A stretch of 64,000 bases of DNA from Prosopocoilus inquinatus (Eukaryota; Arthropoda; Insecta; Coleoptera; Lucanidae). The position numbers were made by a program, and so were the translations under genes. Below the pieces are notes generated by a model. The model was not told the origin of the DNA and ran no database searches. It saw only the letters and a program-made list of their open reading frames with translations. Below are positions 33,250 through 43,684 of the stretch, piece by piece (within the stretch, counting starts at the first letter, position 1; every line of letters starts with the position of its first letter). The stretch spans positions 23,983,501 to 24,047,500 of the forward strand of contig CM069878.1 in assembly GCA_036172665.1 (NCBI GenBank). Direction: 5' to 3'.

Positions 33250-33395
33250 TTTCAGCAAAAAAGGCTCTGTCAGTGTCAAATTGAAAATACCTTCTAACCT
33301 TGCTTGCTCTTTCGTAGTCAAATTTCAGCAAAAAAAAGTCCAGTCAGTGTCAAACTGACAATATTACCTAACCTTCCTTCCTTACTTTCAATGTC
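33250..33395 (+). repeat. Two-copy tandem duplication, unit about 73 bases
   Basis: TTTCAGCAAAAAA...GTCAGTGTCAAA.TGA.AATA...CTAACCTT occurs starting at 33250 and again at 33323, with moderate divergence. Noncoding. Confidence 0.75.
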
Positions 33396-33690
33396 ACATT
33401 CAAGTGTTGGCGCCAAACTCCACTTCCATTCTTTCTTATGATTGGATAAAGTACATTTTTGCTTAAATATGGCGGAAACAATTAAAAATGTACGCTATTC
33501 TGTCAGACTCTTACTTGAGGATTTCTAGCTACTTTCGCTTGTTAAAGGCGTCAATGACTCTCTTAGTGAAGCATAATAAGTTAGTGGTAGTGGATCTTCC
33601 CGATACCAAACACGTTGATTCTGGGAAAGATAAGGATTCAAATGGTTTAGAAGCTTGATTGGTGACACCTATAGAAAGAGATTTGTTTTA

Positions 33691-33855
33691 CCGGCCGTCT
33701 CATGCCACGTGTTCACCCTTCTAGAATCTTTACTTATTAATCGATTTGCATGAAATTTTGAAAGAATAAATTAAACAAAAAATTTCCGATATACTGCTAG
33801 CCGTCATAGGACGGACAATTGTTAATTTTGGTTTCCATGACAGAGAAAAGAAAAC
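33691..33855 (+). repeat. Partial copy of the 62.7-kb palindrome family
   Basis: TGTTCACCCTTCTAGAATCT, AATAAATTAAACAAAAAAT, GTCATAGGA and CAATTGTTAATTTTGGTTTC appear in the same order as in the left arm of the element at 62689-63774. Only one arm is present and an internal section is deleted. Confidence 0.7.
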
Positions 33856-34639
33856 TTGTAGCAGATACTTCAACTCGTTGTATTGTATTCATTAATAAGT
33901 AAGTTAAAGTAAATTACAATACAAAAATTAGACTTATTCTCAATCCTCATAACTCGGGAATTATCTGTTTTGCGAATAAGAATTTTCGCATCTCGCATAT
34001 ACCCACGTTCACAGCACATCACCCTCACTGTGAAGTAAGTCTTTTTTAAATTAACACAGGTGTTCGATGATGTAAATTTTCCTACATTGTCCAGAGAAAT
34101 CTAGAATTGCAGCATCGACTGAATTTTTAGAATAACCGACCGACATAACTTTATTTTTAATTTGACAAGTTGCAATTTTAACAAGTATACGCTTAGGTAG
34201 GATTGCCATTTCTAAAATTTAAAAATCAGGATGAGACCACTTATAAATCCGATATTTTAAAAAATCCCTTGTAATAAAAAAATGTAGGAGTATTTATTTT
34301 TATATACCCGATGAACACAAACCCTGCATCGAGCTCATATTTGGTTAATTTAATATTTTCTTTGTTGTAAAATGCAGAAACCGGTAAATTTTTCATTTTA
34401 GAGACATATTTTAGTGCAAATATGTTTTCTTAATAGGCATTTTTTTCCGTTATGACTTTTTTAATGGCAACCCTAATTTTGCATCCAGTTTTGGTTGCCC
34501 TTCTTGTTAGTGTCAGTGCCAGTCTGCACTGCTGCTGTAAGTTTGAATTGTCTAGGCAGATTCTGTCTTGCATGTCAGTTTTTGTGTTTGGGACCTAACA
34601 AAATCCAAACCAGTTATGAAAACCCGTACGGACGTCTCC
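33856..34639. other. No gene recognised
   Basis: No coding region is supported. 34610-34690 contains CGTACGGACGTCTCCG and ATCCGGATATGTCCGGGG, G+C-rich motifs that look like the end of a DNA element next to the LINE relic that follows; no matching opposite end was found. Confidence 0.35.
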
Positions 34640-35440
34640 GAACTATCGTAAAATCCGGATATGTCCGGGGAAATCCGGACGTATGGCAACTCCTCCCTTA
34701 GGATGTGTTGCTTCTTTATTCAGATTCTGAATCCGCTCAGTACCATCGATGTCTGCAGCTAAGTTTTTCACATATAGGAGTCGTAAGCACGAAGATATTT
34801 TCATTACCTCTTTCAGGAACTCCCTGTCTCCTAATGTTATTATTTCGTGTGTATTGTTCCAAGTTTGTTTATACTTTTGAGCAATGAACATTTTTGTTTG
34901 AGGCTATCGAAGCGTTGAGATTTTCTCTTCTAAAGAAAAGTTTTTATCTCGTATTCATCAATCTTCTTGAACCAGAAATCAATTGAGATCATTATATTTC
35001 ATTCTAAATAGTTTTTATGCTGTCCATTTCCGACTTTATCTCTAAAAGTAATTTAATTACATCTTCCAAAGAGTAATTGTTTTCGTCCATTTCAAGACAA
35101 TCTATCGGTGCATAAATTTAAGAATATTCATCATTATCAGTTGCAGTTTTTACTGCGGTGTTTTTACAACAACCACATTTGAAGTTTTGAGGGGTCTTGC
35201 TATCGGGAGTAATACCGTAATGTACTTATAATGAACTAGTTTTAGTGCAAAATTTGCAAATTAAACCACAAATGGTTAACTTAGCTGATACTAAGTTATT
35301 GCATTTGTAACAAATATTCAGATCAATCAGACATTTTGCTCAATTCTGTAAGTACTTTGCTTAGCAAGGCAAAAAATTGATTTCTTGCTATCAAGCAATA
35401 CTGTTTAAATGTGGTATTCTCTATTGCGGAATTGTAACAA
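34640..35440 (-). pseudogene. Decayed LINE ORF1 (zinc finger plus coiled coil)
   Basis: Read right to left on the minus strand, the frames show a cysteine-pair region (ICYKCNNL, ICGLICKFC, NFKCGCCKN) like the N-terminal PHD finger of CR1/Jockey ORF1. Next is an acidic heptad-like stretch (NYSLEDVIKLLLEIKSEMDS), then the ORF1 block TNLEQYTRNNNI followed by RRQGVPERGNENIF, known from LINE ORF1 proteins (LEQYTRxNNxxIQGVPE). At least four frameshifts or stops. It may belong to the same old insertion as the reverse-transcriptase scrap at 32986-33126. Confidence 0.65.
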
Positions 35441-35451
35441 TTTTTAACAAA

Positions 35452-35530
35452 TTTTTGCTACGCCAGTCTTTCACGTAGCAATCGCTACGCAAGTTTTTGC
35501 TACGCCAGTCTTTCACGTATCCATCGCTTT
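35452..35530 (+). repeat. Two-copy tandem repeat, 42-base unit
   Basis: TTTTTGCTACGCCAGTCTTT starts at 35452 and at 35494 with near-identical continuation (CACGTAxxxATCGCTxxxx). Each unit itself contains short GCTACG/CGTAGC inverted motifs. Confidence 0.85.
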
Positions 35531-35988
35531 TGTTCATTGCTACAGCAGTAACAATCACTGTAAACTTACAAATTTGAACGTTGTAAGTCCTATTCTAGTT
35601 ATTCCGAATCATGGATTTAATTAGTATTAGTTCTTAACTTCAAGTTTATAAATTTTTCATTAAATTTGATCGTAATTTGAACTTTATAAATGAATTTGAA
35701 AGATTAAAGGTCGAGTAAATAGAACAAATTTATGTTTACTCTAGTTCTTAATGTTGTTTTTAAGAAAAAGGACGTGATTACAGTTTAGAATTAACAACAC
35801 AAATAAATGTATTTGATTGTCATTTAAAAATTCAATGATTATGTATTTCCATTTCTCCACTTCAGAAGATATTTTTCTAACAAGCCTTCTATTTTCTTTT
35901 ATTTGCCTTTTTTATTTTTTTGCAGTTAAACCGGCTAAATATTTTCCCTGTCCAAATCCCTCCACAGGCTTACAACATCGTCATTAAG
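35531..35988. other. No gene recognised
   Basis: A+T-rich spacer without supported features. Confidence 0.4.
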
Positions 35989-36680
35989 TAAGCCTACACG
36001 AAAGGAATTTTTAAAGTATCTGCTGGCTCTTTCCGGAACAAGTCTGCTAAAATATCCTATCGTGTGTATTGAAGCTGATTCCAGGATCAGGTCCATTGGA
36101 ACGACCGATAGACCAGATCCGACGGATTGTATTCACTATCGTAAAATTACGGAAGGATCAAGACTGACTGATCAAAACCAACGGATCTGAACTCTCAGTG
36201 AGTTTCAGTGTTCAGTCAACTCGGTCACGTGTTAAATTGTTAGTTTACACTGTAGTTTACACATAATGCTTTTCAAATTGTTAAAAATAGTATGGAATCG
36301 ACAAAATAATTTTCTGTGAACTTTATTGAGTTATAAAGACTTCAACCATGCTTGTGGAAGCAAAATCAACAAAAATATACAAATAAAAACTAAAAAAATG
36401 CACAAGTTACAGTTTAAAAAATCCGCAAATCTTTTAAGCATGTTGGAAGGGTCATAGGATCTAACATCACGGACCAATTCCTTCAAAAAACAACGGATAT
36501 TAGTTCAATACACCCAGGGATTTGTTCCGTCATCGGACTTGATCCGGCGATATTACAGATTTCTCAATTATTCGTTAGTGGGCACAAAAACGACTAAATC
36601 CGACGGACCTTGCCCTTCAGGGATCACGAGATCTAATCTAACGGATCCAAACTTCGAGAAATTCCGTTCGTGTATGCCTA
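35989..36680. mobile_element. Nonautonomous DNA element, about 690 bases
   Basis: TAAGCCTACACGAAAGGAAT at 35989 is matched by TAGGCATACACGAACGGAAT on the minus strand from 36680. Related GATCCGACGGA/GATCCGTTAGA motifs recur inside on both sides (36117, 36640), so the arms are probably longer but eroded. No transposase frame was found. Confidence 0.6.
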
Positions 36681-36920
36681 CCTATTAAGGATGTAAATGA
36701 AATGAACCGTAGTTTTCTTTTCAACTCGGTTCAATTTTAAAATTGATTAATGGAAAAAATCACCTGTTTTTTTCTTGAAAATTATTTGTTCCTTATTTGT
36801 TCTCATTTGGCTGTTCTTAAACAGTTCAAAACTTCGCTTCAAACACCAATAAATCTGATTAACTAACGCTTAGTAATAATTCAATACAGAATGGTTAAGT
36901 AATTAATAAAACTTTACCAA

Positions 36921-37052
36921 CTAATGCTCAATTTTACAATGACGGTTTAACTTTGAGCCGAAGCTTAAATCCTTCAATTTTTGAAACGATCGTTGCTAAG
37001 GGTTTAAGCCTCAGATCAAAGTTGAGCCTTATTTATAAAACTGGACCTTAAT
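36921..37052. mobile_element. MITE, about 130 bases, fully inverted-repeat
   Basis: The minus strand from 37052 reads TTAAGGTCCAGTTTTATAAA, and the plus strand from about 36921 reads CTAATGCTCAATTTTACAAT. Inward, both continue into TTTAACTTTGAGCC-like and GCTTAAAxCCTT blocks. The two halves pair over about 55 bases with mismatches. Confidence 0.7.
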
Positions 37053-37629
37053 CTTGCATTGAAATTATCATTTCTACTCATTTTTTTGTACTATTTAATC
37101 TTACAGAACCACAGTACAAAACCTTTTCAGTATATATTCATATCAACGATTATAGAAGAAAAACCAGAAGTGAAACAAATTTTAAAAGAAATTACACGTC
37201 TGGCAAACTGTCTAATATTTCATATCCAAATTTTATGAACTTAAAATTTTATGAATTTAACTTAATTTTCCGAAGTTTGGTTTAAATTTTTTATAAATGA
37301 AAATCAGTTGTCTGCTCCCCTAATTGTTATTGTTCACCTCAAAACATTCATAATATCAAATTTTACCTAAAAATAAAAAATAATGAGAATTAAAGTCTTT
37401 TTTGTTAAAGTATAACAAAATGTTAAGTATTATTTTTAAAATAATTATTTTTGTGCAAGTGTTGCAAAATGTTAAAAAAGTAGAAATTAAATCCCTTGAA
37501 TTATTAAAATATTCTTTTTGTGGCGCCAAATTCAAAATCTCACCAATCAGGGTGTAATGAAATACTAATTTCATAGGTTTCAAATGACAATTATTGCTAA
37601 ATAGCAATCATGATGAATTTTGTCTAGAT
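37053..37629. other. No gene recognised
   Basis: A+T-rich spacer; the minus-strand open stretch at 37356-37607 has no recognisable motif. Confidence 0.4.
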
Positions 37630-37864
37630 CAGGCACGGCGAAACTATGGCACGCGTGCCAGAGGTGGCACGTACGACATTTTTACTGGCACGGTTTTAGA
37701 GAACTATTTGTTACTTTTTAAACTCGCATCAATAAAAACTTGAAATAGTGAATATTTTATTAATTATTTTATCCTAGATAAACCAACTGCTTGGCACCTC
37801 AACAAATGGACAAATATTATTTGTAAATTTTTGGCACGTGAACATAAAAAGGTTCGCCATCCTG
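37630..37864. mobile_element. Nonautonomous hAT element
   Basis: Ends CAGGCACGGCGAAACTATGG (left) and CAGGATGGCGAACCTTTTTA (right, minus strand) are typical hAT termini. They are followed inside by GGCACGCGTGCCAGAGGTGG. An 8-base target duplication, the hAT signature length, is seen: GTCTAGAT (37622-37629) and GTACAGAT (37865-37872), 6 of 8 matching. 235 bases, noncoding. Confidence 0.8.
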
Positions 37865-38031
37865 GTACAGATTGTTGCATTGTTACCAGTTATCCGCTTA
37901 ACAATGTTGGGCTGATTATAACCACAAGGAAGTAAAAATTAACGAGTAGATATGGATACGTCTCACTAACACAATGTCGTACACTAGATTTTACTTTAAA
38001 GTGACTAGTTTTGGCTGCGGTCTAACTAGAT

Positions 38032-38442
38032 ATAAAACTGGACTCTGATTTGTTCAGTTATGGATTGATTTCTTTTCGAACTCAGTTCGTGTATTAAGCA
38101 AAACTCAATAATTGGCTTTTAAAACTGTACAAGTTAATGATAAAGCAATTTCTTTTGTTTCTAATTCAGAAATAGCAGCTTTTAAGAGAACCATTGTGCC
38201 AAAGTATTTTCTACTAAATCGCTTATTAACGAGTGCTGCAGGTGAAGTGTTAAAGATTAAAGTGATCTTTAAATTAAACTTTTCCTTCAGATGTGAACTG
38301 GTTTATTCTCGTTTAAGTGTTAAGACTTGAATTAATTTTATTCTAAATATCATTGATTAATGTGGCTGTAAGAACTGTATTTTCCCGATATAAATATGTT
38401 GTTGATGGCGTTGTACAATATCTTGGTTTCACAATTGCAACG
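38032..38442 (+). promoter_or_regulatory. Candidate TATA/initiator promoter and first exon
   Basis: TATAAAAC at 38032 is followed 25 bases later by an initiator-like TTCAGTT, with predicted +1 near 38057. Downstream, ATG at 38405 (MALYNILVSQLQ) runs into a consensus donor, ACG|GTAAGTT, at 38443. Together they could be a first exon of about 385 bases with a short coding end. No later exon was identified and the intervening sequence has other ATGs, so this remains a hypothesis. Confidence 0.25.
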
Positions 38443-39699
38443 GTAAGTTGGAATCACCTGCATATCACTGAGAAATTTCCGGTGACTTTACGAAATCTAA
38501 TTTAAAAAATCAACAACCGCAGTGACGAATGTCTGACATTTCAAGTTTTGCAATCCACGATTAGGAAGGAACCGTATCGGCTACTCCGACTCACACAACA
38601 ATCCTTTCATTCACAATTATTGGAGGAATTAGCACGAATAAACTGCGAAGAAGTTCACACAGACGTCGTTGTATAATAAACGAGAAAGGTTTTCTTGTAA
38701 TTTAGTAGCAAATTAACAGATATTTTGTAACTTTCGAGATGAGATGTATCTAATAGCGTTTTTTTTCTTTTTTTCACCGCTACTGTCTGATGTGATTATC
38801 ACATCAAGGCCCAGGTAACAAATTACCTGTGACATTGAATTTTTAATGCAGTTTTAATATGCATTAAATTAAAAATGATAACGTTGCGTCACGCATATTT
38901 CCCGGTTGTTGCTGCATATACGCACATCCTCTCATAAACCAAAAAATTATGTAACGCTCCTCGAAAACCGGAATTTCTCTTCTCTTCTGATTTTATCGAT
39001 TAATAATTGTTGTTACGTCATTGTACAATCAAAACTTGACTCAATATCTTTTTTATTATTTTTATATGTTAGTAGAACACAGAGCGAACTTTAAATAAAA
39101 TTAATGCCCAAAGAAGTGATAGCCCGAAAACTGTTGCCAAATATAAAATAAACTTGGCAATTAATTATAAATTCACACGCTGAAGATTGAATAACGTGCA
39201 GCCATAAATAATGCAAGATGAGAATTTAAGCTTACGTAAAATTCCATGGGTATGTACAGATGCAGTTTCAATTTATTACACGGTTTAAACAATCAAATTT
39301 TCAAATTTTAAGTTAGTTATGGATTCATGGATTCTTAAATGTTTTATTTCTATGGTTCCGGGTTTTACTATTTTAAAAATTAGTTTGTACTTTTGCTTTC
39401 ACCATGAAAGCGGTGAAGGACAAAACAGATTAGGGCTAAACAATACTTACTCAACCAAAATTTATAATGGGAACTTTGACGTCAACTACACCATCATCAA
39501 AATGTCCATATTTACAAGAATATTCACTTTTCTTTTCATTTCGAAAACACCAAATGTATTCTACAGAATTTCTAAAAATTCATTAGAAATAGTTGTAAAA
39601 GAATTTTGAATCATAGATGTAAGCGATACTGCAAATAATCGTTACTAATATTGTAACGAGATCTCAGATGTGGAAGAAAAAGTATATTTCAAGAGGCAG
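38443..39699. other. No gene recognised
   Basis: Mostly A+T-rich DNA. A plus-strand open stretch at 39319-39609 encodes no recognisable motif. A short palindrome TGTGATTATCACATC lies near 38791. Confidence 0.4.
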
Positions 39700-40740
39700 A
39701 AAAAAATTGTTTCAAAGTTTGCGTTGCCATTTCGGGTACAAGACTTTCATCTGCTTATATTTGCCCTTCTGGAAATTCCCTTAATGCTGAAATCTACGAG
39801 AAAGAATTCCTAAGAACCCGGTTAAGAAAATTTATAAAAGAGAAAGATTCAGATCTTGGATTATGTAACAGAGAGGATGAAGCACAAGCTAGGTACATCT
39901 GACACTAAAAGGGTCCATATCAAGGTCATTTCTTCTTACCTGTGAAATGTTATTCCGGGCTGTTTCTTCTCGGACCGGCTTTGCTACACATTGCACATTA
40001 TTTCTATAAACTATTAGTATCTGTTTCATTCACAATTACAACAAAAACATCTAGAAAAATTTTTTTGCAAATCGTTTTTGATTGCAGTGAAAACCTCGAG
40101 CAGCCTCTGTACAGCTGTTTCAGCCCTGCTTGGGGTTTCTTCAGCAGAGACGTAGTTCGACATTCCCACTGCAAACAAAAACGACCTGCCCAATTTATTC
40201 GCAAGTAAGATGTCGCTATTTTATCTGTTCATAACAAAAACATCGAAATTCACTTTGGCTGCAACGTGTTTGCCAGGCTCCTTCTTTTCGGGCCGGCTTT
40301 GCTACACATTACACATTGTTTCTGTAAACTGTCAGTATCTGTTTCATTTACTATTATAGCAGAAACATCGAAATTCACGAGTTTGTGCAATGCGAAGTGT
40401 CTTTGATTTGGTCTTTTCTGGCGTAAGGTATCCTCTCTTTTATATAATCTAAGATTCAAATGAACATTTTATATTCTGGTCGGACATGGCGACTGCTCAT
40501 TACGCCAGGAATGATATAGTGACATATGATGAACGAATGAACTTCAAATTAACCACTTTACAAATCAAGTAATGTTTAGACCTATTAAAAGGTTCTGGAG
40601 ACATTTGAAACGAGAAGTTTATTCCGGTGGCTGGGAGTCATTTACACTGGAAGAATTAAAGGTCCAAATAAAGCAGAAGCTGCGTGAGATACCAATAACG
40701 GTGTACTCCAATATGATGAATGCAAGCTCTGCAAGGACGC
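39700..40740 (+). pseudogene. Tc1/mariner-like transposase, split by an insertion
   Basis: Two plus-strand parts belong together. Part one (about 39715-39895) reads VCVAISGTRLSSAYICPSGN, then LNAEIYEKEFLRTRLRKFIK, the block between the first and second catalytic Asp of an IS630/Tc1-superfamily DDE transposase. Part two (40465-40740) begins FWSDMATAHYARNDIVTYDE with the second Asp (family FWPDLAxAHYA), then PIKRFWRHLKREVYSGGWES and LEELKVQIKQKLREIP, its C-terminus. Between them sit about 560 bases of repeat DNA (39950-40460) absent from the family. Frameshifts separate part two internally. The DNA-binding N-terminus is missing. Confidence 0.65.
39950..40460 (-). repeat. Tandem repeat unit with hammerhead-like motif, inside a transposase
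   Basis: GGCTTTGCTACACATTxCAC with the following 80 bases (TATCTGTTTCATT, AACATCxxxAA) occurs at about 39973 and again at about 40290, a direct repeat of about 315 bases. Between them lies the 40060-40230 copy of the interspersed repeat also seen at 15.0 and 30.1 kb; on the minus strand its core reads CTGAAGAAACCCCAAGCAGG then GCTGAAAC. Tandem head-to-tail arrays with hammerhead-type motifs are a known trait of Penelope-like retroelements, but no reverse transcriptase is present. Confidence 0.6.
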
Positions 40741-40829
40741 GTAATTAGTTGCTAAATACTGTGAAATATTCCAAGATATTCACCTACAAATTGAATTGCT
40801 GCGTGTATCCAACCAATAAGTTCTTCGTG

Positions 40830-41163
40830 CGTTTCAATTGGCTCATGAAAATCCCCAATGATTACCGTATTCGAGACCACCAAATTAGGTTTTCAATTAA
40901 CTTGTTGGACAGGCATTGCTGGACATAATGTGATAGATCCATGCATGTCTTCACGTCTCACCAACGATGTTTATCTTCATTTTCTTCAAGAGGTTTTACC
41001 TGACCTACTTGATAATGTTCTACTAAACGTATGGCGTCGCGTGTGGTATCAGCATAATGGTCATCCAGCGCATTCCTCTAAGCGAATTCGACAGTATTTA
41101 AATCAAACATTTGGAGTACAGTGGATTGGACGCGGCGGATCCATTACCAGACTCCGAAAGTGA
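40830..41163 (+). pseudogene. Tc1/mariner-superfamily transposase fragment, left arm
   Basis: Plus-strand blocks in neighbouring frames: FQLAHENPQ, the RIRDHQIRFSINL/VFETTKLGFQLTC region, GIAGHNVIDPCMS, LTNDVYLHFLQEVLPDLLDN, WYQHNGHPAHSSKRIRQYLN (second catalytic position, where the HDG of relatives is HNG) and VQWIGRGGSI. It stops before the SPDLNPLDFF block that holds the third acidic residue. This is the insect Tc1/mariner-like family with WIGRGGPI...WP.RSPDLNPLDFF. Non-functional fragment. Confidence 0.8.
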
Positions 41164-41530
41164 CCCCACAAAAAAAATCTAACGGGTTAAGGTCCGGAGA
41201 AGGCGCAGGCCATGGAATGGGTCCACTACGTGTAATCCACTGTGCTCCAAATGTTTGATTTAAACACTGTCGAACTCGCATAGAAAAATGCGCTGGACGA
41301 ACATAATGTTGATACCACACGCAACGCCATACGTCTAGTGGAACATGATCAAGCAGGTCAGGTAAAACCTCTTGAAGAAAATGAAGATAAACTTCGCTGG
41401 TGAGACGTGGAGACATGTATGGATCTATCACATTATGCCCAACAATGCCTGCCTACAAGTTAACTGAAATCTGATTTGGTGACCTCGAATACGGTCACCA
41501 TTGGGGATTTTCATGAGCCAATTGAAACGC
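41164..41530 (-). pseudogene. Tc1/mariner-superfamily transposase fragment, right arm
   Basis: The inverted counterpart of 40830-41163: DPYMSPRLTSEVYLHFLQEV, LPDLLDHVPLDVWRCVWYQH, then VRPAHFSMRVRQCLNQTF, and further on WPAPSPDLNPLDFF with the third catalytic Asp, continuing to about 41144. Here the HDG motif is HYV, so the second catalytic Asp is lost. It keeps about 25 residues that the left arm has lost at the centre. Confidence 0.8.
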
Positions 41531-41553
41531 ACGAAGAACTTATTAGCTAGATA

Positions 41554-42817
41554 CGTGGGCTACTAGAAAAGTTTCTGGAAACGGTATGAAAAAACACATA
41601 TGAAATTTGGTAAACGGTATCTTTGTTTTTCGAATACACTTTTGCATACGTTCGAACCCATTTCTAAAGCACGTTTACCACTCTAAAGATGGTACCTCAG
41701 AAACCAGTGTCCGAAATGTTTCAACCGCTGCTTCAGCCGACGAAAATCGCTCACCACGCATTTTATTTTTGATATTTGGGAACAAAAAGAAATCATTAGG
41801 TGATAAATCAGGTGAATATGGACAATAAGTCATTAATTCAACATTTTTGTTGGACAAAAATCAACTGTTTGACGGGCTGAGTGAGAGCTGGCGTTGTCAA
41901 GATGGAGAGTAATTCGATTTCGATTGTTTCGTCTTATTTGATCGATGACTTCCGGCAAACAAATTGTAGTATACCAATCAGCATTCACGGTTTTTCGATC
42001 CTCTAAAGCCACGGTTGCTGCATGTCCAGTTAAACCAAAGACACAAGCAATCATTTGCTTCGCTGCACTGCGTGAACGGACTTTTGTAGGTTTTGGTTCG
42101 TTTTGAAATACCCAAACGGTAGATTGTTGTTTACTTTCTGGCTCGTACGAATAGATCCACGTTTCGTCACCAGTAACGATGTTATAAACTAAATTTGAAC
42201 GACCTCCATTGAATTTCTTTAGCATTTCTTCGCACCATTCGACATGACCCTACTTTTGCGGCTGTGTTAAATTGTGTGGGATCCAACGACTGCAAAGCTT
42301 TCGTACGTTCAAATCATCATGCAAAATCTGGTGCATTGCTTTCATGTCAACGCGTAACGATGCTTGAATGTCACGGTATGTCACATGTCGATCTCGCTCA
42401 AGCATTTCACGCACAGCATCTACACTAGTGGCAACAACAGATGTTGATGGACGACCTTCACGAAATTCGTCACTGAGAGAAGTACATCCACGCTGGAATT
42501 CGGCAAACCAATTATAAACACTGCTCTTTGATAGTGCTTCATCTCCAAAAGCCAAATGAAGCTGATCGAGGCATTGTTTTGGCGTTAGACCACATTTGAA
42601 AACGTAAAAAATCATGGCACGAAAATTTCACCCGAGATTTTTATGTTTACACAAAATTACTTTTTCTCAAATGCTGTACAAACAAAACTAGTTCACTTGG
42701 ATAGGAACTGTCAATAGAATTATAGGCGAAAAACGCCATTTTTTTCAAATATGACAGTTGATAAACGCTAACAATTCTAGACCTACTAGATTCCAGAAAA
42801 TTTTTCAGCAGCCCACG
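41554..42817 (-). mobile_element. Mariner element, copy 3
   Basis: 1,264 bases flanked by TA (41552-41553 and 42818-42819). Terminal repeats CGTGGGCTGCTGAAAAATTT (minus strand from 42817) and CGTGGGCTACTAGAAAAGTT (plus strand from 41554). It is the best preserved of the three copies and is nested in the right arm of an older inverted duplication. Confidence 0.95.
41620..42644 (-). pseudogene. Mariner transposase (D,D34D), lightly damaged
   Basis: The coding region is nearly full length. The expected ATG is ATA at 42644-42642. One TAG replaces a Gln codon at about 42252, after HNLTQPQK, and a one-base loss near 41860 shifts the frame. Catalytic positions are all visible: TGDETWIYSYE, HLDNASSHSARQ and YSPDLSPNDFFLFP, with 34 residues between the last two Asp. 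DNA-binding modules SSVYNWFAEFQRGCTSLSDE and HVTYRDIQASL are intact. The usual stop after GEYFEKQ is changed. Few lesions suggest a relatively recent copy, but it cannot make full transposase. Confidence 0.93.
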
Positions 42818-42905
42818 TACAGGCAGCAATTCAATCTGTAGGTGAGCAGCCTGGAATATTTCTCACAGTATTCAGCAATTAATGACACGTCGTTGCAGAG
42901 CAAGA

Positions 42906-43684
42906 GGTCACAACTTTGAACCATTTTTATAAAAATAACATCATCATAAATTACTACCAATATCATTTTGAATGCAATTATTAATTTTGTTTTCCTTCCA
43001 TATTTTCATCGGTTATTGTACCGCATCTCAGTAAGTTGGCATTTTGGAACATAAGTTTATTAACAAAATTTAATTTTTTGGACATCCTTTACTCATTCAC
43101 AAAATTTGCGTACTGAATTTTGGAACAACCTGTATATTCCCGACGTTAGAAAAAGCGAGCGCTTGAACATTTTAGAAAACAACTACGCGAACGCCGTCTT
43201 ATACCTTAAATTAAACATGGACTCCCTCACTTAAACAGTCTTGTAATTCACGTTCAATCACGCACACAGTGTTTAGCGTTTAGCCTCTTTCAAATCACGT
43301 ATGCTCACGACAACATGCACGGTACTCACACACGCTCACGCTTTTCTTACACTTTACTCACGCACATACGCTTTCAACTAATCATAATTAAAATTAAGCG
43401 TACAACAAACATTTAGAAACTATAAAAACAAGAAAGGTTAATGAAAATGGAATTACGGAATAAACTAAAACACGCCCACTTACGAATAATTTAAAATCAA
43501 TCAATCAACTATATTAAGGCGGGGCTGCAGCAATAAAGCTGGTTTCACCCAACCACTAATATTACACTTTTACTGTACAATAAATTTTGGATACATACAG
43601 AGTTACTGAAATTTTGTTTGTTGTTGGTGACAGCAACAACACAAATTAGCAAGCACCTTGTAATAGGACAGATTTTATTTAATT
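42906..43684. other. No gene recognised; CACGCTC-rich segment
   Basis: 43230-43375 is rich in CTCACGC/CACGCACA-type words, which also appear near 45155-45210, suggesting a simple diverged satellite on both sides of the LINE relic. 43060-43135 looks like the end of a small DNA element (GGAACAACCTGTATA). Nothing codes. Confidence 0.4.

Larger units (their letters stand above)
40720..42905. repeat. Large inverted duplication interrupted by a mariner
   Basis: The left arm (40720-41143) is matched in reverse by 41222-41551 plus 42818-42905. Shared landmarks are AATACTGTGA, ACCTACA, TTGAATTGCTGC, AATAAGTTCTTCGTGCGTTT, GGCTCATGAAAATCCCCAAT and the transposase segment up to GTGGATT. The right arm is split exactly at a TA by the mariner 41554-42817. 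The left arm preserves the unsplit order CTGCGTGTATCCAACCAATA. The left arm lacks about 60 bases at the centre. Each arm carries the tail of one transposase fused to part of another. Confidence 0.85.

Noticed and set aside
35452..35530. Possible CRISPR-like repeat-spacer pattern
   Set aside because: Only two tandem copies with no spacers, in insect DNA.
41607..41828. A 73-codon plus-strand frame
   Set aside because: It is antisense to the mariner transposase of copy 3.
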